The position numbers and the translations under genes are program-made. This document shows positions 1-9,668 of a stretch of 64,000 bases of DNA, piece after piece (the stretch's first letter is position 1; every line of letters begins with the position of its first letter). The notes under the pieces were generated by a model. That model saw only the letters and a list, made by a program, of their open reading frames with translations. It did not search any database and was not told the DNA's origin. Location of the stretch: positions 248,001-312,000 of the forward strand of contig NZ_RCWF01000001.1 of the NCBI RefSeq assembly GCF_003667345.1, written 5' to 3'. Source of the stretch: Poseidonibacter antarcticus (GTDB lineage: Bacteria > Campylobacterota > Campylobacteria > Campylobacterales > Arcobacteraceae).

Positions 1-687
1 CTCTTGTGCATACATTGGATACCATCCAGCAGCTGCCCATAAGTTTGGTAATGCATTTGCACTTATATCATAGGGAAATACTAATGGCATTTTTACTTCA
101 TCTCCTGTTACCATTTTATAAAAATTATCAGAGAATGTTTGTCCTAATTTTTTTACTTCTACATTTGTAACATCTTTATCAAAGAATTCTTTAAATGTTT
201 TTCTTTTTAACCATTGAGCAACAGGTGATTTTTCTTCAATCTCTTTTCCTGGACTATAAATCCAATCAACATCTTCTCTTGCACTAAAACACACTTTAGC
301 TTTATCTGGATTGTTTATTACTTGATAAATATTTTTTACCATATTTTTCATATCTCGTCTATCCATGATACACATTTTTTTAACACCATTTGTAGAATCA
401 ATCATTGCTTCATCTGAATTTAAACAATCGCTTTGAGTAGGATTTGTTAATGCCTTAGCATAAGCATTTAAATAAGAAAGCGTTTCATCCCATAATATAT
501 CCACATATTTTTGCTCATTAGCCGTATATTTAGCTGCTTTTGTTAAACATTTAAATTCCGCATTTTGAATATCATTTTTATCCAAAAAATTTGGTAGTTC
601 ACTAGCTTGAACATTTAGCATTAAAGATAAGCCTAACAATACTGATACACCTTTTATATATTTATTTCTTAAAACTTTTTTTTTCAT
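1..687 (-). CDS. Putative periplasmic protein, 3' end cut by window edge
   Basis: The reading frame is open from an ATG at 685-687 to the window edge, giving 229 residues of a longer protein. I chose this ATG over the one directly before it (688-690) because the AAGGAG ribosome site at 693-698 sits at a better distance. The N-terminus is basic, then hydrophobic (VSVLLGLSLMLNVQAS), a typical Sec signal peptide, so the product is probably periplasmic. The visible mature part is charged, has scattered cysteines and shows no domain I recognise. The function is unknown, and the missing C-terminal part may hold the informative motifs. Confidence 0.7.
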   Translation of the reverse strand, partial: MKKKVLRNKYIKGVSVLLGLSLMLNVQASELPNFLDKNDIQNAEFKCLTKAAKYTANEQKYVDILWDETLSYLNAYAKALTNPTQSDCLNSDEAMIDSTNGVKKMCIMDRRDMKNMVKNIYQVINNPDKAKVCFSAREDVDWIYSPGKEIEEKSPVAQWLKRKTFKEFFDKDVTNVEVKKLGQTFSDNFYKMVTGDEVKMPLVFPYDISANALPNLWAAAGWYPMYAQE

Positions 688-778
688 CATCTCTCCTTGA
701 TTAAATTTGAATTAACAAAACTTTAGCTTATTCATAATATAAAAACAAGAACTTACTTAAAAGAAAGGTAGTACCTAA

Positions 779-937
779 AAAGATACTATAGATGACTTAT
801 CTAAAGGTTTAAAGAATACAAATTTAATCAAAAGAAGAGTCAAAAATATTGGGAAAACTTATATTAAAAGAGATTTAAAACTAATTTTGGATACCTTCCA
901 AAAGAAGCAAAATCTTCTTATGAAAAGTATAATTAAT
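779..937 (+). pseudogene. Possible gene remnant, no start codon
   Basis: A 52-codon open stretch rich in Lys, Asn and Leu lies in the 263-base gap between the periplasmic protein and the cupin gene. It has no start codon or ribosome site, and a stop lies directly upstream. An open run of this length is only mildly unusual in such AT-rich DNA, so it may be chance. If it is real, it would be the tail of a decayed gene. I recognise no family. Confidence 0.15.
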
Positions 938-953
938 ATATAGTATTACATAG

Positions 954-1295
954 TTAAAGTTTTAGTACTCCTTTAACTCTATTTACAGTGTCTTTTTTAG
1001 ATAAAGTAAGGCGTACTATTGAGTCAGCATTTGCTTTTAAATCATGTTTTACATTTGCTTCTAAAACTACAATATCACCTTTTATTAGATTATAAATATT
1101 ACCATCAACACCAAAATCAATTTCACCTTCAAATATTTCTACACTAATAGGATATCCAGCTTTGTGCTCTTTCATTATTTGGTCTTTTTTAAAAACTATT
1201 CTTATCTCTTTTGATATTTCTGTTTCCATTAAAGGTGTAATTAATACTTTATTTTCATTGTATTCTAAATTTTCTAATATATTTGTTTTTTTCAT
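954..1295 (-). CDS. Small single-domain cupin protein
   Basis: The 113-residue product has the alternating short beta-strand and glycine pattern of a cupin barrel: a HKAGYP segment, then FEGEIDFGVDG, KGDIVVLEANVKHDL and a closing strand. The two histidines (in HKAG and KHDL) and a nearby glutamate could form a metal site. There is no signal peptide, so it is cytoplasmic. It is a lone gene, transcribed away from the chemoreceptor gene across a 200-base divergent promoter region. Small cupins of this type often bind metals or small ligands in stress responses; the actual ligand cannot be told from the sequence. Confidence 0.7.
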   Translation of the reverse strand: MKKTNILENLEYNENKVLITPLMETEISKEIRIVFKKDQIMKEHKAGYPISVEIFEGEIDFGVDGNIYNLIKGDIVVLEANVKHDLKANADSIVRLTLSKKDTVNRVKGVLKL

Positions 1296-1495
1296 ATTAT
1301 TTCCTTTTTGTATTTATTTAAATAATAGCAAAGTAACTTTAATTCTACCTTTAAGTAGAATATAAAATATAGAAAACATTATTATTATATTTATTATAAA
1401 ACTTATATTCATTTAGTTGTTAAATATCCATTAACTTAGATACAATTGTATATATATAATAAAAATTATTTTAATAATTTAAGGAAACATAAAAT

Positions 1496-3373
1496 ATGAA
1501 AAACATAAAAATACAAGTAAAACTTGCAATTGGTTTTGGAACACTAATTGCTATTATTATGGTATTTGGAGTCTATTCCATAATTGAATTACAAACATTA
1601 TCAAATTTAACACAAAAAATGTATAAACATCCATTTACAGTAAGTGTTGCAGTTAGAGATGTAAATCTTCAAATTGTATCAATAAACAATTCTATGAAAG
1701 ATATCGCTTTAGCTAAAAATCAGGCAGAAATACAAAATGCAATTACTAAAATAAATAGTTATGAAAAAGAAACATTTAAATATTTTGATATTTTAGAAAA
1801 AAGATTTCTCGGTAATAAAGAAAAAGTTAATGAAGCAAGAAATACCTTTACATCATGGAAAACTATTCGTGATGAAATAATTAGTTCTATTAAGAAAGGT
1901 GATAAAAAATATGCTACAAAAATTTCAAAAGAAAAAGATATAGCTCATATAAATTTATTAAATAAAAAAGTTGATTATCTTAAAGATTTTGCAAACACTA
2001 AGGGTTCAAGTTTTAATGCTATGGCTCAAGCAGAAGGCAAAAGAGCTCTTATTACAACAATTATAATACTATTTATTGCAATTTCATTTTCACTAATCAT
2101 AGGGTTAGTCATAGCCAACTGTTTAACAAGTTCTATAAAAATATTTAAAGAAGGATTATTAGATTTCTTTGCTTATTTAAATAAAGAAACTTCTTCTGTA
2201 AAAAGTATAGCCTTAAATTCAAAAGATGAAATAGGACAAATGTCAAAAGTTGTTAATAAGAATATTGAAAGTATTAAAAAAGGAATCGATGAAGATAATA
2301 ATCTAATAGAAAAAGCTAAATTAACAATATCTAGAGTAGAAAAAGGTTGGTATAGTGAAACTATTGAAGCAACAACATCCAATTCATCATTAGAAGATTT
2401 TAAAAATAGAGTAAACTCTATGATTAGAGCAACTAAACAGCATTTTATAGAAGTAAATACTGTATTAGAAGAATATTCAAATTATGATTATAGAAATGAA
2501 TTAAAATTGAACAATATTGAAAAAGGTGGAGTTCTTGAACTCTTAGTTACTGATATAAATAAGCTAAAAGATGCTATTACTACAATGTTAATAGAGAATA
2601 AATCAAACGGTTTAACCCTAGATGAAAGTTCTAATATATTATTAGTAAACGTAGATGTACTAAATACAAACTCAAATCTAGCTGCAACTGCCCTAGAAGA
2701 AACTGCTGCTGCTTTAGAAGAAATTACATCTAATGTAGAAAGTACTACAAATAATGTAATTAATATGGCATCACATGGTAATGAAGTAAAAAATTTCGTA
2801 ACTAATGGTCAAAATCTATCAAATCAAACAACAAAAGCAATGAATGAAATAAATACAGAAGTAAGCGCAATAAGTGATGCAATTAGTATAATTGATAAAA
2901 TTGCATTCCAAACAAATATACTTTCACTTAATGCAGCAGTTGAAGCAGCTACTGCAGGTGAGGCAGGAAAAGGTTTTGCAGTTGTTGCACAAGAAGTTAG
3001 AAACTTAGCTGGGAGATCAGCTGAAGCAGCAAATGAAATCAAAATATTAGTTGAAAAAGCAAATGAAAAAGCAAATAATGGTAAAAAAATATCCGATGAA
3101 ATGATAAATGGGTATACACAATTAAATGACTCTATTTCTAAAACACTTGAGTTAATTTCAAATGTGGAAATAGCTTCTAAAGAACAACAAAAAGGAATAT
3201 TCCAAATCAACGATGCTATTACATCTTTAGATCAACAAACACAAGAAAATGCTAATATCGCATTTGCTACTGATGAAGTAGCTAAACAGACAAATCTAAT
3301 TGCTAAACTTATTCTTACAAATGCAAATGAAAAAGAATTTATTGGAAAAGATAATTTAAATAGAAATAATTAA
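1496..3373 (+). CDS. Methyl-accepting chemotaxis protein
   Basis: This 625-residue transmembrane chemoreceptor has TM1 at about residues 9-30, a roughly 150-residue periplasmic helical sensor domain resembling the four-helix-bundle type, and TM2 at about 185-207. A HAMP-like linker follows, then a long coiled signalling domain. The conserved hairpin tip lies near residues 465-515 and carries [28 protein letters not shown] and [16 protein letters not shown], the signature that binds CheW and CheA. A ribosome site (AAGGAAA) lies just upstream of the ATG. It is an orphan receptor with no che genes nearby except the CheB/CheR fusion encoded downstream. The ligand is unknown. Confidence 0.93.
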   Translation: MKNIKIQVKLAIGFGTLIAIIMVFGVYSIIELQTLSNLTQKMYKHPFTVSVAVRDVNLQIVSINNSMKDIALAKNQAEIQNAITKINSYEKETFKYFDILEKRFLGNKEKVNEARNTFTSWKTIRDEIISSIKKGDKKYATKISKEKDIAHINLLNKKVDYLKDFANTKGSSFNAMAQAEGKRALITTIIILFIAISFSLIIGLVIANCLTSSIKIFKEGLLDFFAYLNKETSSVKSIALNSKDEIGQMSKVVNKNIESIKKGIDEDNNLIEKAKLTISRVEKGWYSETIEATTSNSSLEDFKNRVNSMIRATKQHFIEVNTVLEEYSNYDYRNELKLNNIEKGGVLELLVTDINKLKDAITTMLIENKSNGLTLDESSNILLVNVDVLNTNSNLAATALEETAAALEEITSNVESTTNNVINMASHGNEVKNFVTNGQNLSNQTTKAMNEINTEVSAISDAISIIDKIAFQTNILSLNAAVEAATAGEAGKGFAVVAQEVRNLAGRSAEAANEIKILVEKANEKANNGKKISDEMINGYTQLNDSISKTLELISNVEIASKEQQKGIFQINDAITSLDQQTQENANIAFATDEVAKQTNLIAKLILTNANEKEFIGKDNLNRNN

Positions 3374-3393
3374 TATGGGAATTTTCAGTAAAA

Positions 3394-3426
3394 CAAAGAG
3401 ATAAAACTTATGTTAATATCTCTTTG
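3394..3426. terminator. Bidirectional terminator hairpin
   Basis: Ten-base arms CAAAGAGATA and TATCTCTTTG enclose a 13-base loop, between the convergent ends of the chemoreceptor gene and trxA. The flanks are AT-rich on both sides, so it could serve both transcripts. Confidence 0.6.
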
Positions 3427-3436
3427 AATTTGTATT

Positions 3437-3754
3437 CTATAATAAAGAATTTATTTTATCAGCAATTGCTTGTTTAGGTGAAGCACCTATTAGTTGATCT
3501 ACAATTTTACCATCTTTCATAAAAAGCATAGTTGGTAATGATCTTACACCATATTTTGTAGCTAAATCTGTTTGTTCATCAGAGTTTACTTTACAAATTT
3601 TTGCTTTACCATCAAAATCTTCTGCTAATTGTTCAATTACAGGAGCTAGCATTCTACAAGGTCCACACCATGGAGCCCAAAAGTCTACAAGTGCAACACC
3701 CTCGTTTACATTTTCATCAAAATTTTCGTTTGTTAATTCAATATATTTACTCAT
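3437..3754 (-). CDS. trxA: Thioredoxin
   Basis: At 105 residues it is a standard-length thioredoxin, with the redox motif WCGPC (Cys30 and Cys33) preceded by FWAP, and the cis-proline segment RSLPT near residue 74. It reduces disulfides in the cytoplasm using electrons from thioredoxin reductase, which is not encoded here. It lies 50 bases downstream of the peroxiredoxin gene on the same strand. The pair makes biochemical sense, because thioredoxin recycles 2-Cys peroxiredoxins. A hairpin between the two genes may set their relative expression. Confidence 0.97.
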   Translation of the reverse strand: MSKYIELTNENFDENVNEGVALVDFWAPWCGPCRMLAPVIEQLAEDFDGKAKICKVNSDEQTDLATKYGVRSLPTMLFMKDGKIVDQLIGASPKQAIADKINSLL

Positions 3755-3779
3755 TTTATTTCCTTTTAATTTCTTTATT

Positions 3780-3812
3780 ATTTATAATATATCTTAACGA
3801 TATATTATAAAT
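3780..3812 (-). terminator. Hairpin between peroxiredoxin and trxA genes
   Basis: Perfect 14-base AT-rich arms (3780-3793 and 3799-3812) enclose the loop TTAAC. The hairpin overlaps the peroxiredoxin stop codon and lies just before the trxA ribosome site, so it may be a partial terminator or an mRNA-stabilising element within a two-gene operon. Confidence 0.5.
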
Positions 3813-4401
3813 CACCCTCGTGTTTACCTAAGTATTCAGCAACACCTTCAGTTGAAGCTTTCATACCTTCATCACCTTTAGCCCATCCTGCAGGACAAAC
3901 TTCACCATGTTCATTTGTAAATAACATTGTATCTACCATTCTAATCATTTCATCAATATTTCTACCTAATGGTAAATCATTAATAGTTGAGTGTCTTACA
4001 GTTCCATCTGCATCAATTAAGAAAGAACCTCTTAATGCTACTGATTCATTTAATAATACATCATAATCTTTTGCAATTTGTTTATTTAAATCTGCAACCA
4101 TTGGGAACTTAACTCTTCCAATTCCACCAGCTTCAACTGCTGTTTCTCTCCATGCAAAGTGAGAAAATTGAGAATCAATTGAACAACCAATTACTTGAAT
4201 TCCACGCTCAGCGAAGTCTTCAACTCTTTTTGAGAATGCAATGATTTCTGATGGACAAACAAATGTAAAATCTAATGGCCAGAAAAATAATACTGCACCT
4301 TTTTCACCAATGTTTTCGTATAAATTAAAATCTGATACTATTTGACCATCTGCAAGTACAGCTGTTGCTGTGAAATCTGGAGCTTTTTTTGTTACTAACA
4401 T
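3805..4401 (-). CDS. 2-Cys peroxiredoxin (AhpC/TSA family)
   Basis: The 198-residue product is a typical 2-Cys peroxiredoxin. The peroxidatic cysteine is Cys49 in FTFVCPSE, and the resolving cysteine is Cys169 in GEVCPAGW near the C-terminus. The family reduces hydrogen peroxide and organic peroxides in the cytoplasm, with thioredoxin or AhpF as reductant. The adjacent trxA gene suggests thioredoxin. It corresponds to the AhpC/TsaA proteins of Helicobacter and Campylobacter, which protect these microaerophiles from oxygen. A 98-base non-coding stretch upstream should hold the promoter. Confidence 0.95.
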   Translation of the reverse strand: MLVTKKAPDFTATAVLADGQIVSDFNLYENIGEKGAVLFFWPLDFTFVCPSEIIAFSKRVEDFAERGIQVIGCSIDSQFSHFAWRETAVEAGGIGRVKFPMVADLNKQIAKDYDVLLNESVALRGSFLIDADGTVRHSTINDLPLGRNIDEMIRMVDTMLFTNEHGEVCPAGWAKGDEGMKASTEGVAEYLGKHEGDL

Positions 4402-4499
4402 ATAATAAATCCTTTTTTATTTTGTTTAATTTTTTTATGTTGGAAGTATAGTAGAATATCTTTAAAGTAATCTTAATAAAATATATCAAAAGATAAAAA

Positions 4500-7400
4500 T
4501 TATCGTTTATCCAAAATTATCTTCTCATCTTTCTTTATTAATTCAATTAATTTACAAATAGGTTCTGGTACTTCTAAATAAAAACCTTGTGCAAAATCAC
4601 ATCCATTATCTTTTAGAAAATTAAATTGTTCTTTTGTTTCTATACCTTCTCCAATTATTTCAAGCTTTAATGCTTTTGCTATTGATATAGTCGCTTTAAT
4701 AATTTCTTCTGATTTTATATCAATTCCTATTTTAGATATAAAGGTTCTATCTATTTTTAATGCATTAAAAGGTTTATCAATTAAATAACCTAAATTAGAA
4801 TAACCAGTACCAAAATCATCCATAGAAAATGAAATTCCTAATTTTCTATAACGAGATAAATTTTCTTGGTTTGCAAGATTATCTACAATTAATTCTCTTT
4901 CTGTAATCTCAATAATTAGATTTTCTCCTTTTATATTGAACTTCTGCATATACTTTTTAAAAAGATGAAAAAGAGAATCATTCTTTAAATCTTTAAGCGA
5001 AAAATTTATAGATATTTTGGATTTACAATTATTATCATTTAGTAAATCATGTATACTCTTCATTACCTCAAATATAACATGTTTTGTAATTTCAGTAATA
5101 AGCTCTGATTCTTCAGCCATTGGAATAAATTTACTAGGTAATACTAAACCCAATTGAGGATGATTCCATCTAATCAATGCTTCAAGATATTCAATTTTCA
5201 TTGTTTTGAAACTAAATATAGGTTGATAAAAAACTTCAAATTCACCTTTATCTAAACCCTCCTTGACTGCATTTTCCATCATTGATTTTTCTAAAGCATT
5301 AGATGATAGTTCTTCTGTTGTAAAACGATAAGTATTTCTACCATTATTTTTTGCTTCATACATTGCAATATCTGCTTGACGTAATAATTCTTCTGCAGTT
5401 AAACCATCATTTGGATAAATACTAATACCAATACTTGATCCAATTTGAATAGAGTGTTCATTTATATTCATAATTTTAGAACTACAATCAATAAGATTTT
5501 GAGCAATTTTACCAGCAGATAAAGGAGAATCTAAATCTTCAACTATTACTACAAACTCATCTCCACCTAATCTAGCTACCGTATCTTGATTTCTTAAAAT
5601 ATTTTTAAATCTTTTTGAGACTTTTATAAGAACTTCATCTCCTACTTGATGCCCCAACCCATCATTTACAACTTTAAACCTATCTAAATCTATAAATAAA
5701 AGAGCTACGTGTTTTTTTGAACGACGTGCTTGTGCTAATGAATGTTTTAATCTATCATTAAAAAGTGTTCTATTTGGTAATTCAGTTAAAGTATCATGAT
5801 TAGCTAAATAATGTACTTTATCTTGTGATTGTTTAATTAAAGAAATATCTGTAAGAACTCCAATATATTGAATAATATTGTTGTACTTATCTAAGACTGT
5901 ATTTATATTAAGATAAGCAGGATAAGTTTCACCATCTTTGTTACGATTGATAACTTCTCCTGACCAAAATCCTGTTTTCTTTAATGTTTTAAACATTTCA
6001 TCATAAAACTTATCAGAATGTCTTCCCGATTTTAAAATATTTGTATACTTACCAATTATATTATCCCTAGAATAACCACTCATAGCTATAAAAGCAGGAT
6101 TAATATTGATTATCTTTGTTGTAGAATCAGCAATAACTATTGCTTCTTGAGTCGCATTAAAAACAATTTCTGATTGTGCATTTATTTGCTCTGCTTGTTT
6201 TTGTGCAGAAATATCTTCAATAACAGATATAAAATATAAAGGATTTTTATCTTTATCTCGTACAATAGAAACTGATAACATTGCCCAAATAATTGAACCA
6301 TCTTTTTTATAATAACGTTTTTCTAATTTATAATTTTCTTTTTCACCATTAAGTAAACTTTTTACTAAAAGTAAATCTATATTAAGATCTTCTATGCATG
6401 TAATTTTCTGAAAAGTTAAAGATAATAATTTCTTTTCACTATAACCTAAAATTTCACATAAAGATTCATTAACCCTAATCCATTTCCCAGATAAACTAAC
6501 ATGTGCAATTCCTATATTTGCTCGTTCAAAGGTATTTTTATATTTTTGTTCACTTAATGATAATTTAGATAAAACAGATTTCTCTTTTGAAATATCTGAA
6601 GCAAAAGACCATATTTGAATATTACCTTCATCATCTTTGCTCATATAATCTGATATTTTAAGAAAAGTAACCTCTTTGCCAGTTATATATAGTTCAAGAA
6701 CATAAGGACCAAATTTACCATTAAATGTAAGTTCAAACTGACGTTTTTTAAAAAGTTCATTATTTTCTTCACCAAAAAAGTCTGACCAATTTTTAGCAAG
6801 TAATCGTTCTTTACTAAGTCCTGTATATCTTTGCATAGCAGTATTAGTACGAATAAATATACCTTGTGCATTTGAAATAATAACAGCATCATTAATATTT
6901 TCAAGAACTGATTCATATCGTCTATTTAATGAACTTAAATCATTTCTAATATCAGTATTATTTTGATACATTTCTTTAAGTTCAGCATAAGCTGTTTGAA
7001 GCTCTTCATTTGTTGACTGAAGTTCTTCATTTGTAGATTGTAATTCTTCATTAGAACTTTGAAGTTCTTCATTTGAAGTTTCTAATTCTTCAATAAGTGT
7101 TTGCATATGTTCTTTAGTACGATGTAACTCTAATTCTAACATTTTATCTGAAGAGTTAATAGTATTAGATATATTAAAATTAAGTTCTGGAATATCTGTA
7201 TCTGATATTTCATTAAAATAAAAAATAAACATTCTTGAACGATTATTTATAATAGGTACAAGATATACTTTTATAAGTCGAACTTTTCCATTTGAATTTA
7301 ATGGTACATAAGAACTTGAGCTTACCTCACCATTCTTTTTTGCATTATTTACTAAACTTCTAAGATTAATAGTAAATTGTGGATCAATAATTTTATAAAG

Positions 7401-9470
7401 ATTATATGAAACATATCCTTCAGGGATATTAATATAATCAAGGTCACCTTTTTTATAAACAACTTCAAGTTGTTCATTCGTAACTATAATATTTGGCATA
7501 AGAAGCTTCGATGCTTCTAAAATTACTGTCTCTTGCAATGGTGTATTAAACTTTTTTTCTGATAATTTTTGTAATGTACTTTTTGTATAACTAGGAGCTT
7601 TTATTGTTATACTATTATAATCTTTACTTGAAGTAGGAACACTTTTAAATATTTTATTTTGCTTATCAATAGGCATAAAAAAGTGTTCAAAATTTGTTGC
7701 ATTTTCTGATTTACCTAAAAATAATAATCCATTATTACAAAGTGCATAATGAAATGTTGGCATAATATATTTTTGGGCTTCAAGATTAAAATAAATTAAT
7801 AGATTACGGCATACAATAAGGTTTAAATTTTTAAAAGGTGGATCAGCTAAAAGATTATGAAATGAGAAAACAATATTTTCACGTAAACTTTTCTTAACTT
7901 CAAATTCATTATTTTTAATTACAAAATACTTATTAATATATTCTTCACTGATTTGATTCATTGACGTTTGACTATAAATACCTTTTCTAGCTATTTTTAA
8001 AGCATCATCATCTATATCTGTAGCAAAAATCTTTATAGATAAATTCTGCTGTCTTCTTAATAACAATTCTTTTATCGTTATAGCAATTGAATATGCTTCC
8101 TCACCAGTAGATGACCCAGGCATCCACATTCTAAGTTCTGATATATCAGGATTCTCATCTAAATAATTATCAAGAAGATTTCTAAAAGATTCAAAAGCTT
8201 CTTTATCTCGAAAAAAAACTGTTACACCAATTAATATATCTTTGTATAATAATTCAACTTCTTTTTCATTTTTTTTGATAATTTCTACATAATCACTTAG
8301 TGTAGTAACTTTTAATGCAACCATACGACGTTCAATCCTTCGTCCTATAGTTGTTTTTTTATAAACAGAAAAATCGACTTTTTTATACCGATATAAAAAA
8401 TCAAATATTGTAGTAATCTCATCATTAGGCTGTGTGAGTTGATGTTTTTTAAGTACTTTTTGTCTAGGGAAATTAGCTAAGGCTACTAATTCTTCACCAA
8501 TTAAACCAGATTCAATAACAATATCTACACTACATCCATTTAATGCTGCCATTGGCATACCATCATATTTGGCACTAGTTGGTTCTTGAACAATTGTAAT
8601 TCCACCTTCAGCATTTATAGCACGCATCCCTTGTGCTCCATCTGAGCCTGTTCCTGAAAGTATTATACCAACTGCTTTATCTTTTTTCTGTTCAGCAATA
8701 GAAATAAAAAGTTGATTAACTGAAGGTTTTGGTAAAAATGAATGTTTTTCTGGAGCAGAAAGTATTATTTCATTATTTTCATTAATTTCTATATTATTAT
8801 TGGGAGGAGTAATATAAAAGATATCACTAGAAAGCACTTCTTTATTTTCTGCATCTTTAATATGAAGAGTAGTCTCACGAGAAAGTAAATCAACTAACAT
8901 AGTTTTATGTGTTGGGCTTAAATGTTGGGCAAGAACATAAGCAGTGTTATTGTCTTTAGGTAATCCTGCAACAAGAGAAGATAAAGCTTCTAATCCTCCA
9001 GCACTAGCACCTATACCTACAACCATTAAATCATGTTCACTGCTATGATGCATATTTTCACTATTATCTTCTATTAATTTTTTTTCATCAATATTAACTT
9101 TACTTTTTTTCTTTGATAAAATTGTATCAATTAAAAAAGATAGCTTTTTATAATCTACAGGTTTTAATATATGGCCACTAATCATATCATTAAATGATTC
9201 TGTTAGAAATGGTTCATTAGCATATTCACTAAGTATAATAATAGGAGTTACTTTATCAGTATTTCTGATATTATGGATTAATTCCGGAGCATTCATATCA
9301 AGCATATTTATATCAGTGATAATTAAATCAGGATTATGTGTTATAAACTTTGAAAGTCCTTCTTTCCCACTAATAGCTGAAAGTACTATTGTAAAATGTT
9401 TTTTTAAGAAATTTAAATAATCCTCACTAACTTCTTTATCTATATACAATACTGTTGCTTTATTTTTCAT
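4500..9470 (-). CDS. Receiver-CheB-CheR-PAS-GGDEF-EAL fusion sensor protein
   Basis: The product has 1656 residues and no membrane segment. Domains in order: receiver (1-118; phospho-acceptor Asp53, Lys103); CheB methylesterase (about 147-335; Ser156 in GASAGG, His183, Asp277 in GSDG); CheR methyltransferase (about 350-615; GSSTGEEAY near 452); a PAS-like region (about 645-760); a coiled coil (about 777-840) with NEELQS repeats; three PAS domains (about 850-965, 970-1095, 1100-1215); GGDEF (1302-1306, with the inhibitory-site motif RNQD at 1293); and EAL (Glu1430, DDFGTGYSNL from 1551, further metal residues present). All enzymatic motifs look intact, so it could both make and degrade c-di-GMP and edit receptor methylation. 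It is a single-gene unit. Confidence 0.93.
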   Translation of the reverse strand: MKNKATVLYIDKEVSEDYLNFLKKHFTIVLSAISGKEGLSKFITHNPDLIITDINMLDMNAPELIHNIRNTDKVTPIIILSEYANEPFLTESFNDMISGHILKPVDYKKLSFLIDTILSKKKSKVNIDEKKLIEDNSENMHHSSEHDLMVVGIGASAGGLEALSSLVAGLPKDNNTAYVLAQHLSPTHKTMLVDLLSRETTLHIKDAENKEVLSSDIFYITPPNNNIEINENNEIILSAPEKHSFLPKPSVNQLFISIAEQKKDKAVGIILSGTGSDGAQGMRAINAEGGITIVQEPTSAKYDGMPMAALNGCSVDIVIESGLIGEELVALANFPRQKVLKKHQLTQPNDEITTIFDFLYRYKKVDFSVYKKTTIGRRIERRMVALKVTTLSDYVEIIKKNEKEVELLYKDILIGVTVFFRDKEAFESFRNLLDNYLDENPDISELRMWMPGSSTGEEAYSIAITIKELLLRRQQNLSIKIFATDIDDDALKIARKGIYSQTSMNQISEEYINKYFVIKNNEFEVKKSLRENIVFSFHNLLADPPFKNLNLIVCRNLLIYFNLEAQKYIMPTFHYALCNNGLLFLGKSENATNFEHFFMPIDKQNKIFKSVPTSSKDYNSITIKAPSYTKSTLQKLSEKKFNTPLQETVILEASKLLMPNIIVTNEQLEVVYKKGDLDYINIPEGYVSYNLYKIIDPQFTINLRSLVNNAKKNGEVSSSSYVPLNSNGKVRLIKVYLVPIINNRSRMFIFYFNEISDTDIPELNFNISNTINSSDKMLELELHRTKEHMQTLIEELETSNEELQSSNEELQSTNEELQSTNEELQTAYAELKEMYQNNTDIRNDLSSLNRRYESVLENINDAVIISNAQGIFIRTNTAMQRYTGLSKERLLAKNWSDFFGEENNELFKKRQFELTFNGKFGPYVLELYITGKEVTFLKISDYMSKDDEGNIQIWSFASDISKEKSVLSKLSLSEQKYKNTFERANIGIAHVSLSGKWIRVNESLCEILGYSEKKLLSLTFQKITCIEDLNIDLLLVKSLLNGEKENYKLEKRYYKKDGSIIWAMLSVSIVRDKDKNPLYFISVIEDISAQKQAEQINAQSEIVFNATQEAIVIADSTTKIININPAFIAMSGYSRDNIIGKYTNILKSGRHSDKFYDEMFKTLKKTGFWSGEVINRNKDGETYPAYLNINTVLDKYNNIIQYIGVLTDISLIKQSQDKVHYLANHDTLTELPNRTLFNDRLKHSLAQARRSKKHVALLFIDLDRFKVVNDGLGHQVGDEVLIKVSKRFKNILRNQDTVARLGGDEFVVIVEDLDSPLSAGKIAQNLIDCSSKIMNINEHSIQIGSSIGISIYPNDGLTAEELLRQADIAMYEAKNNGRNTYRFTTEELSSNALEKSMMENAVKEGLDKGEFEVFYQPIFSFKTMKIEYLEALIRWNHPQLGLVLPSKFIPMAEESELITEITKHVIFEVMKSIHDLLNDNNCKSKISINFSLKDLKNDSLFHLFKKYMQKFNIKGENLIIEITERELIVDNLANQENLSRYRKLGISFSMDDFGTGYSNLGYLIDKPFNALKIDRTFISKIGIDIKSEEIIKATISIAKALKLEIIGEGIETKEQFNFLKDNGCDFAQGFYLEVPEPICKLIELIKKDEKIILDKR
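6993..7079 (-). repeat. 21-base repeats encoding NEELQS heptads
   Basis: Four consecutive seven-residue units (SNEELQS, SNEELQS, TNEELQS, TNEELQT) at residues 798-826 of the fusion sensor protein show up as degenerate 21-base direct repeats. This helical linker is a familiar feature of CheB/CheR/PAS proteins. The repeat is coding and in frame. Confidence 0.8.
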
Positions 9471-9629
9471 CTTGTAACCCTATATTTAATATAAGTACAT
9501 GATGGCTAAATATTATAAAAAGTTATACTTAATTTATTGAAAATGATGCTTCTTTTACTTAATTATTTTTAAAATTATATTACTCTTTTTAAATATTTTT
9601 TTATAAAAAAAGTAGATATATAGAGCTAT

Positions 9630-9659
9630 ATAAAGACTAAAATTTTTACTAGTCTTTAT
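9630..9659 (-). terminator. Terminator hairpin downstream of glnS
   Basis: Ten-base arms ATAAAGACTA and TAGTCTTTAT enclose a 10-base loop, ten bases beyond the end of the glutaminyl-tRNA synthetase gene. The rest of the 198-base gap up to the next gene is featureless AT-rich DNA. Confidence 0.5.
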
Positions 9660-9668
9660 ATTATTTTA

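Noticed and set aside
779-937. Transposase remnant
   Set aside because: The Lys/Leu-rich string vaguely recalls transposase tails, but no motif, inverted repeat or target duplication supports it; it is kept only as a low-confidence remnant.
2824-3210. Long antisense open frame within the chemoreceptor gene
   Set aside because: It is a shadow of the repetitive Ala/Glu-rich coding strand, with no ribosome site and no protein-like pattern.
6993-7079. 21-base tandem repeat as a mobile or variable repeat
   Set aside because: It encodes the NEELQS coiled-coil repeats known from CheB/CheR/PAS proteins and has diverged codons, so it is selected protein sequence.
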